Shown piece after piece: positions 27,678 to 40,020 of a stretch of DNA of 64,000 nucleotides. A model generated the notes under the pieces. It did no database searches. It was not told where the DNA came from and was given only the letters and a program-made list of their open reading frames with translations. Both the position numbers and the translations under genes were made by a program. Positions within the stretch are counted from its first letter, which is position 1, and every line of letters starts with the position of its first letter. This DNA is from Tillus elongatus (lineage: Eukaryota; Arthropoda; Insecta; Coleoptera; Cleridae). The stretch covers positions 169,892,533 through 169,956,532 of the forward strand of contig OZ023265.1 in the NCBI GenBank assembly GCA_964006375.1. The letters are read 5' to 3'.

Positions 27678-28508
27678 ATGATAACGGGAGCCATAAGCAC
27701 CGCCCCATCAGCCTCTCTGGAGGTCCTCCTGAATATTTCACCTCTTCACATATGGTTGGAGAAGGTGGCGAGGTGGACAACGTACATACTAAAGCAAACG
27801 GCCGACAGCAGGCCGAAGGAAGTCAGTCTGGGAGGGTCCGGACTCCTCGATGACATCTTAGACTTGATTCCTACAAAGATCAGTAGAGATCTGTCTTTCA
27901 AGGCCGTCCTCCCGCAAAGGGAGGACTGGGAGCGAAATCAAACGACCCTATTGAGAGCCGATCTCTGCTGGTACTCTGACGGCTCCAAAACCAACATGCG
28001 AGTAGGAGCCGGCGTATATGGGGGCAGCACCGATGCTAGACTATCAGATAGCCTCGGCAAGTACGCAACCATACACCAGGCAGAAGTGTATGCCATCGAG
28101 ATGTGTGCAAGCGAAAGTATAAAAAGCCAGTGCACACACAAATCGATAAAGATATATGCAGATAGCGAAGCTGCAATAAAGGCTCTTGGTTCCTACCGGT
28201 GTAATTCAAAAACGGTATGGAGTTGTAAATCTGCCCTTAACGAATTGGGCATCTGTAATGAGGTGTCGCTGGTCTGGATACCGGGTCACTCGGACCATGA
28301 TGGCAATGTTGCGGCCGACGCGCTTGCTAGGAGTGGTGCGCAGAGAGACTTTGTCGGACCAGAACCGGTGCTGGGGATAACATCATGCACAGCAAAAGGC
28401 ACCTTAAAGACCTGGACAGAAAGAATGACAATCCAATATTGGCAAAATCTTCCAGGATTAGCTCGCTCTAAGGCCTTCATAAATGGCCTGTCTGAGTCAA
28501 GAGCTTAA
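27678..28508 (+). pseudogene. LINE E RNase H domain (open for 276 residues)
   Basis: RNase H removes the RNA strand of the RNA-DNA hybrid. Visible active-site blocks: CWYSDGSK (first Asp), HQAEVYAIEMCA (Glu), IKIYADSEAAIKAL (Asp) and LVWIPGHSDHDGNVAADALA (His and last Asp). All four acidic positions look intact. The frame ends at TAA 28506-28508; the Cys/His motif (CWLCMESDETAEHVLCSCP) then follows in another frame. The RT upstream is broken by stops (TAG at 27612-27614 and shifts near 27220), so the polyprotein as a whole is dead although this domain survives. Confidence 0.88.
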
Positions 28509-28774
28509 AAACTTCTAGAGTTAAACAGACAACAACTGAGTACTCTAGTCGGCCTGTATACAGGACATTGCCGCTTGCGTCACTACATGCACCGTATTGG
28601 GGTCGGTCAGGAGACCGAGTGCTGGCTGTGTATGGAGAGTGACGAGACAGCAGAGCATGTACTGTGTTCCTGTCCGGCAGCCAACAGGACTATATACCTG
28701 CTCTTTGGCAAGATAAAGCTTGCTCCGGAGGATCTGGATCAACTTTTGCCCACAAAGATTATCGACCCTCTGTA
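28504..28774 (+). pseudogene. LINE E C-terminal zinc-knuckle-like region
   Basis: Reads TGHCRLRHYMHRIG then ECWLCMESDETAEHVLCSCP: a CCHC arrangement commonly found after RNase H in I/LOA/Jockey-type LINEs. Stop at about 28773, then ~110 bp of 3' UTR. Confidence 0.75.
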
Positions 28775-28896
28775 GGAGGCTGGCTTTGTTGGGCGAAATA
28801 TAGACTTTTAGGCGTGAGCCACAAGAGACCATATGGTCGCGGTGGAGGGACCGGTATGGCCCACTCACATACAAACCTAACCTAGTGGCCTATTTT

Positions 28897-29265
28897 ATAT
28901 GGTAGGTGTGTGTGCTGTAACGAGGTGAATAAATACACCTCGATGCAATGTAATTAAACAGATGTGCACAAAATAAATTCATAAATATTAATTTATTTCA
29001 TACAATTTAATTTAAAGAACAAACACCAGGTACTGAGAAAAAGTGGTTTCAGATAAATCAAGATATGTATTACTCTCTAAGCTCATTCCATATGGCTTCC
29101 TTCGCCGAACCCTTGCCTTCCTCTAAGGATGATAGTGATCTTTAAGGTGCCCAACATCGCATAGACACGGGACCGACAGCTTTACGCCCTCTCCGAAGGG
29201 CGGAACGTGCAGACATTCAATTTCCTCAAATACAATGCCACAACCTCGGTTGATGTTAATTGTAC
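28897..29265. other. No gene; AT-rich DNA
   Basis: Nothing recognised; the segment 29140-29220 is more GC-rich but shows no motif. Confidence 0.4.
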
Positions 29266-29267
29266 AG

Positions 29268-29352
29268 TATGATAGGTACACTTGGAGAACCCAAATCACC
29301 ACAATACATCTTTTTAAAGACCTGACGATTGTTTGACTAACAAAGTTAGCGT
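29268..29352 (-). ncRNA. Hammerhead-ribozyme-like Penelope-associated motif, degraded
   Basis: On the minus strand: AATGACGCTAACTTTGTTAG, then TCAAACAATCGTCAGG, then AGAACCCAA-type sequence. It has the layout of the better copies at 33738-33780 and 62560-62606, but the CTGATGA core is changed to CAATGA and the GAAA to CAAA, so it should be inactive. Confidence 0.45.
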
Positions 29353-29600
29353 CATTGGAGGATCACAAATTCTAACTACTTTCTACTAAAACATCACCTT
29401 TTATGCTGAGTCTTGGGTAAATAACGATACCGAGAGGGAGAATAAATCGCAGGCAAATTTTATGTGCATTATATTTATAAAAATTTCAAAGACCTCGTCC
29501 GGCAATGAAAATATAATGCACAGAAAATTGTGCATTATATTTTAATTGCCGGACGAGGTTTTTGAGCTTTCTTTATCACTTTACCTGACAAGTTTCTGAA
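29353..29600. repeat. Penelope-related remnant with 66-bp palindrome
   Basis: 29493-29558 is a near-perfect inverted repeat: CCTCGTCCGGCAATGAAAAT... and its complement ...ATTGCCGGACGAGG, with AGAAAAT at the centre. ATTGCCGGAC-AGGTCTTT also occurs at 62735-62752 next to the Penelope RT, so I assign this block to that element type. Confidence 0.6.
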
Positions 29601-29752
29601 TTTCTATCTGCTTCAAAGACAGAGCGCAAACAGAGGACTGTAAACCGGTGACGGGGCTCGAGTTTGTTTTTTATTTCCCTGGAAATATAAATACTTTCGT
29701 ACGCATCTAGCTTCGCTGGCGGTCTAATATTTTGTGTAAACAGGCAAAAACA

Positions 29753-30550
29753 GAAATTGATATGGGTTTTAGGGGTTCTAGTTCGCGCTCATTTGAAAAA
29801 ATCTTTTTGAAATTCATAAGTCGCGGTTTTTTTGGTAACGAATTTTTTCTACGATAACTTGCTAAAATATAGGCTATTAAACCATAAACTCTATAGCGGA
29901 AACTAGTGCCGAAGCATCAGAGAGAGAGTCTATTTGAAATGGATTTTCCGAAAACATTTTAGTAAAATGAAGCACAATGATGGTTGAAGCTGAAACTTAA
30001 GGCTCCGTAGAACAAACTTATACGACATTTTTTTGGCAAAATCTGTATTTGCTTCAAACTCGTCTGAAAATTGCAAATTTTGACGTTTCAAATCGCGACT
30101 TTGACGTTTGAAGAAGAAAATTATAAAATTTTCAAAATATTTTTCTGCTACTTCTTCACCTTTTTGCGCCAACAAGACTTAACCGTTGTATGTAATATTC
30201 AATTGGTTTTGTAAGTAACACAAAATATTGTGTTTCTGTGGTTTCCTCGGATCACCAGTGGCATCCAAAATTTGTTTCTTTAAATGCCTATAACTTTTTT
30301 TTTGGATTTTAACCTAAGATATGAATTTTATTGTGTAGGGTAAGTTTGACAGTAGAAACGCACATGTCAAACTTAGTTGTCATGTCTCTGTTATTTTCGG
30401 AGATACAAAAATGTTCCAAAAGAAAACCCAAAATTTTTCGGAAAAACTGGTCCGATTTTTCTGACTAACGAACTTGTCCAAGCTACTTAAAAAGGAAAGG
30501 TACATGCCAAATTTAGTCAAAATCGGCATATGATTTTTTTCATTTTCGAT

Positions 30551-30638
<88 letters not shown>
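29753..30638 (+). mobile_element. HINE-like element, left part (arm, internal region, (TA)n)
   Basis: 29753-29872 is an end-arm relic (GATATGGGTTTTAGGGGTTC ... AAGTCGCGG ... ACTTGCTAAAAT). 29873-30553 is the long-form internal region ending CCGATTTTTCTGACTAACGA, GGAAAGGTACATGCC and TTTTCGATGTGATATA. (TA)n lies at 30554-30638. The rest of this element (second (TA)n and end arm) resumes at 31250 after the palindromic insertion. Confidence 0.75.
30554..30638. repeat. (TA)n array left of palindromic element
   Basis: About 85 bp of (TA)n. Confidence 0.95.
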
Positions 30639-30643
<5 letters not shown>

Positions 30644-30645
<2 letters not shown>

Positions 30646-31211
30646 AAAATTGTGGGAAAGCCGTCAGTTGTAGAATAAAACTCTTTATTATAGGCCGAGC
30701 TTTCGGAAAAATTTATTCCTTTATCAAGGCTACAACATGGAAAGAAAAAAGTTTACAATTTACTTGGAAAAAATATATAAGTTTAAAATACTTACATATA
30801 ACAGGAGTTCTACTAAACTAATCATGTAATAACAAACATGAAAAGAAAACCTCTTGATGAATTTGAGTGAAGTCTAAAAAATGCCAAACTGACATATAAA
30901 GCTAAATATTGTCTAATTGAAATTGTTTATGTTTTTGTCTAGGAAATATTTAGCTTTATATGTCAGTTTGGTATTTTTTAGACTTTACTCAAATTCATCA
31001 AAAGGTTTTCTTTTCATGTTTGTTATTACATGATTAGTTTAGTAGAACTCCTGTTATATGTAAGTATTTTAAACTTTTATATTTTTTCCAAGTAAATTGT
31101 AAACTTTTTTCTTTCCATGTTGTAGCCTTGATAAAGGAATAAATTTTTCCGAAAGCTCGGCCTATAATAAAGAGTTTTATTCTACAACTGACGGCTTTCC
31201 CACACTTTTTT
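30644..31211. mobile_element. 568-bp foldback (palindromic) element with 267-bp arms
   Basis: Left arm 30644-30910 is matched by its complement at 30945-31211 with few differences and a ~34-base loop. Each arm carries CCTTGATAAAGGAATAAATT then TTTCCGAAAGCTCGGCC, a TTGATAA...GAAA layout that recalls a degenerate hammerhead. No protein is encoded. Both sides end near (TA)n, so it appears to have inserted into the HINE core. It could be a Penelope-derived inverted terminal pair or an independent foldback transposon. Confidence 0.8.
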
Positions 31212-31245
31212 GATAAATAAAACTATTACCGTCACAAAAATTTAA

Positions 31246-31249
<4 letters not shown>

Positions 31250-31337
<88 letters not shown>

Positions 31338-31385
31338 ACAGATCTCCTCATTAGTGAATTTTTCGTTTTACGAAAAATTCGCTGA
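31250..31385 (+). mobile_element. HINE-like (TA)n and end arm (right part)
   Basis: (TA)n 31250-31334, then TAAACACAGATCTCCTCATT, AGTGAATTTTTCG and CGAAAAATTCGCTGAAAAG. The short arm lacks the GAAACTGACC block, as in the copies at 31673 and 54617. Confidence 0.8.
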
Positions 31386-31672
31386 AAAGTACGTTTTTGC
31401 GGAGACAGCCGATATACGCAAATTTTCAACTAGCATTAGAACCCATACAGCTCGTTGAAGAAAAAACCTGAATAATGAAATTTGCAGGAAATTTTATGTA
31501 CTTTTATTTTGAATATGGAGGTTGTTTACGAAAAGGTGACAAATTTCGGGTCATTTGAATTTTTAATAAATTTTTATTAGGCTTATTTTCATTAGGTTTG
31601 TGAATTTGACCAAATATTTGAAATGAAAACGATTATTTGTACTTTTTAGTGCATTGGTAACAGAAGCGTGCT
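31386..31672. other. Short AT-rich spacer between two opposed HINE ends
   Basis: No gene. It separates two inverted palindrome ends (31350-31385 and 31673-31715). Confidence 0.4.
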
Positions 31673-32438
<766 letters not shown>

Positions 32439-33031
32439 TTTTTATATTTTGAAATTATAAACTTTTAGTTAATTTTATTACGCATGTACAACTAATTTTC
32501 AATTACCAGTTGTACCAGTTTGTAATTACGGGCGTCACTCTGAAAGTGTTGGAATAAATAACTTTATTGTAAAGTTGGCTATACATCAAGTGTGCCTGCA
32601 TTTTACCTACTAAACAACCACTAAAATGAGAAAGCGATGAGTAAAACAAAAGTAAACTTTAATAATCGCAGCGACCGTGTCTCTCAATTAGTAATCCGTC
32701 GGTAAGTGAAGCGGTTTCCAACACAAAATAATGCAAAATGAATTGAGAGACCTCGATAACTATAACTATATAAATGAACCGGTGGCGCCACCGAGGAAGC
32801 TCGTCATAATTTTCTTGTATGAGATGCTAACTTTAATTTTACTTGTCCCAATTCGCTAAATAGGTTTGATAAACTATCTAATCATAAATTGTTAGAGCTG
32901 AAATTTATACGTTTACTTTAACTGAGTAATTGCTATAACTTAAATAGTTACGTTATAGTGTTCTTTCTATTTATCGGGTGTCAAAAACGACACACGCCAT
33001 AAACACAACATTTCAATTAACTGTACCGAGA
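32439..33031. other. No gene; AT-rich DNA
   Basis: Nothing recognised. It lacks the repeats seen elsewhere and may be unique. Confidence 0.4.
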
Positions 33032-33160
33032 GTCTGGACGCAGTAAGTGCGTTATGGTAGCGAATTTTCATAAAAATATTTTAAATGGCAGATATGTCTT
33101 TTTTTAATGAAAGCATCAAATTTGGTTAAATATTTTTTACACAAAATTCTGCTAGAAGCA
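33032..33160 (+). mobile_element. HINE-like hairpin-end fragment
   Basis: GTCTGGACGCAGTAAGTGCG, TTATGGTAGCGAATTTTCAT and the start of the body (AATGAAAGCATCAAATTTGG). Confidence 0.8.
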
Positions 33161-33420
33161 TACATAAGATTCAAATTATATACCTAATCTGTAATTAAAA
33201 TTTAAAATAAAATAATTTGTTTACACGAAAATCCATTAAAACCTTATTTTTGATGAATTTTATTTTAAAATGTTCCATCAATTGAATAATATTTCATATA
33301 AAAATTCTCTGTTTCTTCAAAGAAAATTTATTAAATACATTTATAAGAAAATTCACTATTAAACGAACATTTTGTACAAGAAAATTCCCTAATAAAAATA
33401 AATTAAATAAATTTAAAAAA
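33161..33420. repeat. Direct repeat, left copy
   Basis: Matches 33843-34110 over ~260 bp (TTCAAATTATATACCTAA, CTGTAATTAAAATT, TTTCTTCAAAGAAAATT, TATAAGAAAATTC). Confidence 0.75.
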
Positions 33421-33708
33421 CTGGTCCGATTTTCATGGCCAACAAACCATTTCAAGTTATTTACCCAATTACCAAAATATAATTTTTCACAAAAACTTTT
33501 TCGACGACATATCAAAAATTTCATGAAAATTTGTAAACAATTTTTTAAGAAAATCATTTTTTTTATAATAACTTATTAAACATTTATTAATTACCAAAAT
33601 TTCACAAAAACATCTTACAAAAAATGATTTCTACGAAGCACAAAAAAATGTCTATGAAAACTGGCTAAATATCTTTTTACACAATATTTTAATGAGAGAA
33701 GATTGGAA

Positions 33709-33842
33709 CCTGTGATGAGCACTGATACTCATCCCCTTGATGACGCTAACTTGGTTAGCGAAACGATCGTCGGGTCAGAAAACTGTATTGTGATGAATTG
33801 GGTTCTCCAAATTGTACTTAACACAAACTTTTGCAAAAAGAT
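33709..33842 (+). ncRNA. Hammerhead-ribozyme-like Penelope-associated motif
   Basis: Core TTGATGACGCTAACTTGGTT, then AGCGAAACGATCGTCGGGTC. A 5-7 bp stem II (GCTAAC/GTTAGC) is followed by GAAA, then a two-pair stem III with loop GATC (ACGATCGT) and the cleavage-type GTC. One C after TGATGA is unpaired and the first core base is T not C. Very short stem III and self-complementary loops are known for hammerheads of Penelope-like elements. It is preceded by GATTGGAACCTGTGATGAGC, shared with 62495, and followed by GAATTGGGTTCTCCA. Confidence 0.55.
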
Positions 33843-34110
33843 GACATAAAATTCAAATTATATACCTAACCTGTAATTAAAATTAAAAATAAAACAATTT
33901 GTTTGCACGAAAATCTATTAAAACTTTATTTTCGATCAATTTCGTTTAAAAAATGCACCATCATAAGAATAATTTCTTATACAAAAATTCCCAACAAACG
34001 TTTCTTCAAAGAAAATTCATTAAGATCACTTATAAGAAAATTCGCTATTAAAATAACACTTTGTACAAGGAAATTAACTAACAGAAATATAAATAAATTA
34101 AAAAATGTTT
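33843..34110. repeat. Direct repeat, right copy
   Basis: Second copy of the 33161-33420 sequence, in the same orientation, ~685 bp downstream. The pair brackets the hammerhead-like segment. Confidence 0.75.
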
Positions 34111-34179
34111 AAAATCTGATCTAAATACAGAACTAGATACTCTTTCTGTGACTTCACAGAGAAAATTATTTTGCCTGTG

Positions 34180-34760
34180 GATGCTGTTAAAATTGAATCC
34201 GGTTGTAGAGAAGAAAACAACCTCTTCTAATGTCACAAATCTCTACGTCTATGTTAACTGTGGCACGGTTTTACCAACTAAGGGCAACAACAGCTACTGT
34301 TAAACGTGAATTAAATGTCTTAAAACTGATTATCTTTCATTTTCCACAAAAAGTCGCTAAAATATATTGGAATTAGACAATCTGATCAGATAACGTTAAA
34401 ATGGAATCAAAGACGAAAAAAAAACAGTAAAAAAAAGTTAAAAGAGAAATTCAGCCAACGATGAGAATTGAACCCGCGTCCCTACGCTCATCAGTCAGGT
34501 CAGGTCTTGCACCACGTAAGCCTTCTGACAAACTGCAAAGAAGAAAGGTAGATAATGGAAAATGGTCTTAAGTTATTTATTTGTAATATTTAAGGTCTTT
34601 AGATGCAGATTTTGCAGTTATTTTAACAAATGAGAAATGTAGCATAAATTTAAAACATTCTAATATACATTTTATGCAATATTTACCATTTATAAATCAC
34701 AATGATTATACTGATTGTGGCGTTCCAGTTTGACATTTACAGGAGAAAAAATACAAAATT
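34180..34760. repeat. Dispersed repeat with embedded tRNA-like segment (copy 2)
   Basis: Homologous to 5464-5997. Minus strand 34450-34530 reads TACGTGGTGCAAGACC (A-box-like) and CGGGTTCAATTCTC (B-box-like). The tRNA-like core is much more diverged between the two copies than its flanks. Confidence 0.6.
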
Positions 34761-34879
34761 CTCAAAGTAATCTTCCTGGTATTTCCTGAACTTTTTGCGC
34801 CATGAAAAGATAAACGTTGATTGTAATATTTAATGGATTTTGTTTAACACATACAATATTCTGGTATTGCGTCTTCTCT

Positions 34880-35330
<451 letters not shown>

Positions 35331-35775
35331 ATTTTTGTGAAATGTTGGTATTTAGTAATGAATGTTTAGTAAGTAATTGTAAAAAAGAGTTGTAGAATTT
35401 TTGTGAAACATATAATTTAGTGTAACATTACTGCAGGCAATTTCTGTGACAAAAAAGATGGTGATTTTTTTTAAAGGAACATACTTTTTTTTAAATTTTG
35501 GTTCTGAAGATGTTTGTGAATAATTATATCTTGGCAGGTGTGTAAACAGCTTCAAGATGTTTGTTTGCCAGGAAAATCGGACCAGTTTTTTCTAGAAGGT
35601 TTTAACCTTATTTTAGGAAAATGTTTGTATTTTTTAAAACAACAAATCTATTTTAATTAAATATGATACATTGTTCCTGCTAACCAAAGGTCCTTCTCTT
35701 AAATACAAGACATATTTCCAATTAAAATAAACTTTTACGAAAATTCGCTACCATAACGCACTCGCTGCGTGCAGA
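35331..35775 (-). mobile_element. HINE-like body and hairpin end (chimeric junction)
   Basis: Matches 31985-32438 (TTGTGAAATGTTGGTA... GGCAATTTCTGTGAC... TATATCTTGGCAGGTGTGTA) and ends AAAATTCGCTACCATAACGC, ACTCGCTGCGTGCAGA, followed by a T-run. It joins the preceding forward copy without its own palindrome end. Confidence 0.78.
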
Positions 35776-36447
35776 CTTTTTCATTGACTAAAACAGCATC
35801 ATGGCATATTCTCGCAATATTTAATGAAAATTGTTTTGTAAGACAGTGTGTTAAATATTGCAATTTTTATCTCATGCTACCCTGGTGGGAAATAATTTAT
35901 GAAAGAATAAATGCGTGGTCTTAACATTTGATGGTAACAAATAAGAATTTAGGCCTGTAGGTTTTCTTCCTTACTGAAAAATTCAGTGCAATCTATAGTT
36001 TAATCTGGGCAGCTGTGAGCTGTCATTTGTTAGTAGGATGAGGATTAGACTCCGGGAGGATAATTCACACCAGAAGAGAACAAAGCAGGACTCATTTAGG
36101 CGTTTGCAACTTCCTAAAGCTCCCCATAGACGTACAAACTTTGTGTATGTTTGCGCCGACTTAAAGCCCGGTTATATTTTACAAAACAGGTTGGATCTTT
36201 TTTAAGTATTCTTCTACAAAAACTACTATTTTCTTAACCTCAAAGTTTTGTCAATATTATTATTCTGAACTCTATCCAAGCTAATTTATGTGTAAATATA
36301 TCTGGGAGATTTAAAACAACGTGGAAATATAAGATTATTTTTATTGGTACTTTACCAACGTTAAACCAACTAATTGTTTTCCTATTTTTATATAAGACAA
36401 ATATACGTTCCAGTTTTTATCTTGTATCACTTTTACCCAATTTTAAC
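35776..36447. other. No gene; AT-rich DNA
   Basis: Nothing recognised on either strand. Confidence 0.4.
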
Positions 36448-36458
36448 ATAAAATTAAT

Positions 36459-36992
36459 TTTTATTTTATTTTTTTATTTCAACAACACACCGCGAGGACT
36501 TACAGCCTAAATACCAGAGTACTGTGGGTGTCGACAAGGAGGAAAGAGGCATCTTGTTAATTCTGGACTTGAAGGTTTGGAGGTTCGGTGGAGAAGGAAA
36601 AACATGTGCCGGCAAGGAATTCCACAACTTGGAAGTCCTCGGGACAAAAGAGCGGGCATAACAAGATGTTCTATGTCTGGTGACCTGAACAGTAAAAGGG
36701 TGCATTCGCTCTGGTAGATCTGTTGGGGGCAGCAGGTGGAGGAACTATGGAAAAAAGCTTCTCTGAGCAGTGCCCGTGCTGATATCTATAAAAGAGAGAG
36801 AGAGGGGGGGGGGGGGGAGAGGTCACCAACGGCATGTCGGTGGGCAAGGGATGGCAGCCTTTGGGTGAGGGTAGGGTCACCAATGAGACGTATAGCTCTC
36901 TTCTGAATGGAGTCCAGGATAGCGAGTGTAGAAGCGGCAGCAGCACCCCAGATGTGGGAGCAGTATTCGAGGTTTGGCCTTATTTGTGAAAT
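36459..36992 (-). pseudogene. CR1/Jockey-like LINE, 3' fragment C with target-site duplication
   Basis: Last ~530 bp of the family of copies A and B: residues LHSLSWTPFRRELYV, PAAPNRSTRANAPF, VTRHRTSCYARSFVPRTSKL and KSRINKMPLSSLSTPTV, then the 3' end TTGTTGAAATAAAAAAATAA. It is 5'-truncated just after the block LEYCSHIWGA. ATAAAATTAAT at 36448-36458 and 36993-37003 is a plausible 11-bp target duplication. Homology to copy B stops at the same point. A (GA)n and 14-G run at about 36793-36817 breaks the frame. Confidence 0.85.
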
Positions 36993-37035
36993 ATAAAATT
37001 AATATACTAATAAGAGAGATCAGGGCTTTTTAACA

Positions 37036-37038
<3 letters not shown>

Positions 37039-37098
<60 letters not shown>
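37039..37098. repeat. (TA)n array without HINE arms
   Basis: About 60 bp of (TA)n. Flanks TAACAATTTA and AATTTACAAAGG do not match the HINE arms. Confidence 0.9.
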
Positions 37099-37101
<3 letters not shown>

Positions 37102-37687
37102 TTACAAAGGGGTTAATGTGACGTTTTGTTTGTGTAAATATTTATTCCTATCGATTTGGGTGTTAATTATTATGATTTATGGCTGCTAATTTATGCAAAT
37201 TCGTATTTAATGTTAATATTTATTTAATTTTTGTGTTTGAGTGTAATATTTGTATAGTTTTAGACTCAAATATTTGTATACTTGGTACTATAGAGGATAT
37301 AATGTATTATATTTATGAAATTTAAATTTTAAATTGTTGTGCGCCTGTAAATTTCTCTATTTATAATATTTATATCGATTATTTGATTATTGGATTGACT
37401 ATATTATTTAGTTCAATTCATAAATCAAAATCTGATACTTTTAGAACCTATATGTATATATGTAAGTAAAATTTTATAAATTTTTAGGAATTATATCCAA
37501 TGTTAAAATATTTTGTTTATATGAGTATTTGAATAAATTTGCCTTTTTTATTTATTTTATTTGCTTCTTATTTGTCCACGGCTTTAGATTGACTCCTTCC
37601 TGCAGGTATGTAGTACGTTGAAATTAAAAATTCTTACCTTTAATCCATTTTCAAACCTAAAATTTCTGTAGAACCTTTTATCAAATT
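37099..37687. other. No gene; strongly AT-rich DNA
   Basis: Nothing recognised. Confidence 0.4.
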
Positions 37688-37699
37688 ATATACCTTGTT

Positions 37700-37872
37700 T
37701 TTTTTTAAATATTATTGGCTGCGGCATCTCAGGCCATTAGCACATTCATTTCCCATCATTCAATATTTTTACAAATTTTCCAGACAAAGTCAACTTGGCT
37801 CGGCCAGGAATCGAACCCGGGACCTCTCGCTTAGCAGGCTGATACCTAGCAACCTGCGCCACGAGGGCGTTC
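37700..37872 (-). mobile_element. tRNA-derived SINE, complete, with target-site duplication
   Basis: Read on the minus strand: GCCCTCGTGGCGCAGGTTGC, then CCTGCTAAGCGAGAGG and CCCGGGTTCGATTCCTGGCC. It has an A-box-like TGGCGCAGGTTGCTAGG and a perfect B box GGTTCGATTCC, so RNA polymerase III transcription is expected. A ~90-bp unrelated body and a short A-run follow. The 12-bp sequence ATATACCTTGTT at 37688-37699 and 37873-37884 flanks it. Total 173 bp. The fold does not give a good acceptor stem with a discriminator or CCA site, so it is not a functional tRNA gene. Confidence 0.88.
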
Positions 37873-37884
37873 ATATACCTTGTT

Positions 37885-39870
<1,986 letters not shown>

Positions 39871-39994
39871 AAGTGGTTTAGTAGGAAGACATCTTTGTTT
39901 ATCAGTTTTGATAAGATCGAACTGAATCTAATATTTTAAATTATTTTTAAAATGTTTAGTAAAAAGGGATTTTTTTTTGTAATTATTTTTGTCA

Positions 39995-40020
39995 CCCTGT
40001 AGTAGTAGTAGTAGTAGTAG
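39995..40020. repeat. (TAG)n tail of LINE D2
   Basis: Seven TAG units; on the LINE's own strand this is the (CTA)n 3' tail, matching the (TAC)n tail of fragment D1. Confidence 0.9.

Larger units (their letters stand above)
26871..28882 (+). mobile_element. I/LOA-like LINE E, 5'-truncated, with target-site duplication
   Basis: A 2.0-kb insertion running from RT motif A (VAAFLDFEGAFNNALPISLY) through a frameshifted AYADDL region (27195-27225), the thumb (27303-27614), RNase H (27678-28508) and a C-terminal Cys/His motif (28504-28774). It ends in AACCTAACC. A 14-bp duplication TAGTGGCCTATTTT on both sides fixes its limits. The 5' truncation at RT is typical of incomplete target-primed reverse transcription. 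A 169-bp tail of the same family lies at 48032-48200. Confidence 0.92.

Noticed and set aside
36793..36817. G-quadruplex regulatory site
   Set aside because: A single (GA)n/G14 run inside a LINE 3' fragment; likely replication slippage.
37796..37868. tRNA gene on the minus strand
   Set aside because: A and B boxes are good, but the acceptor stem does not close well, and the unit has a body, an A-run and a target duplication, so it is a SINE.
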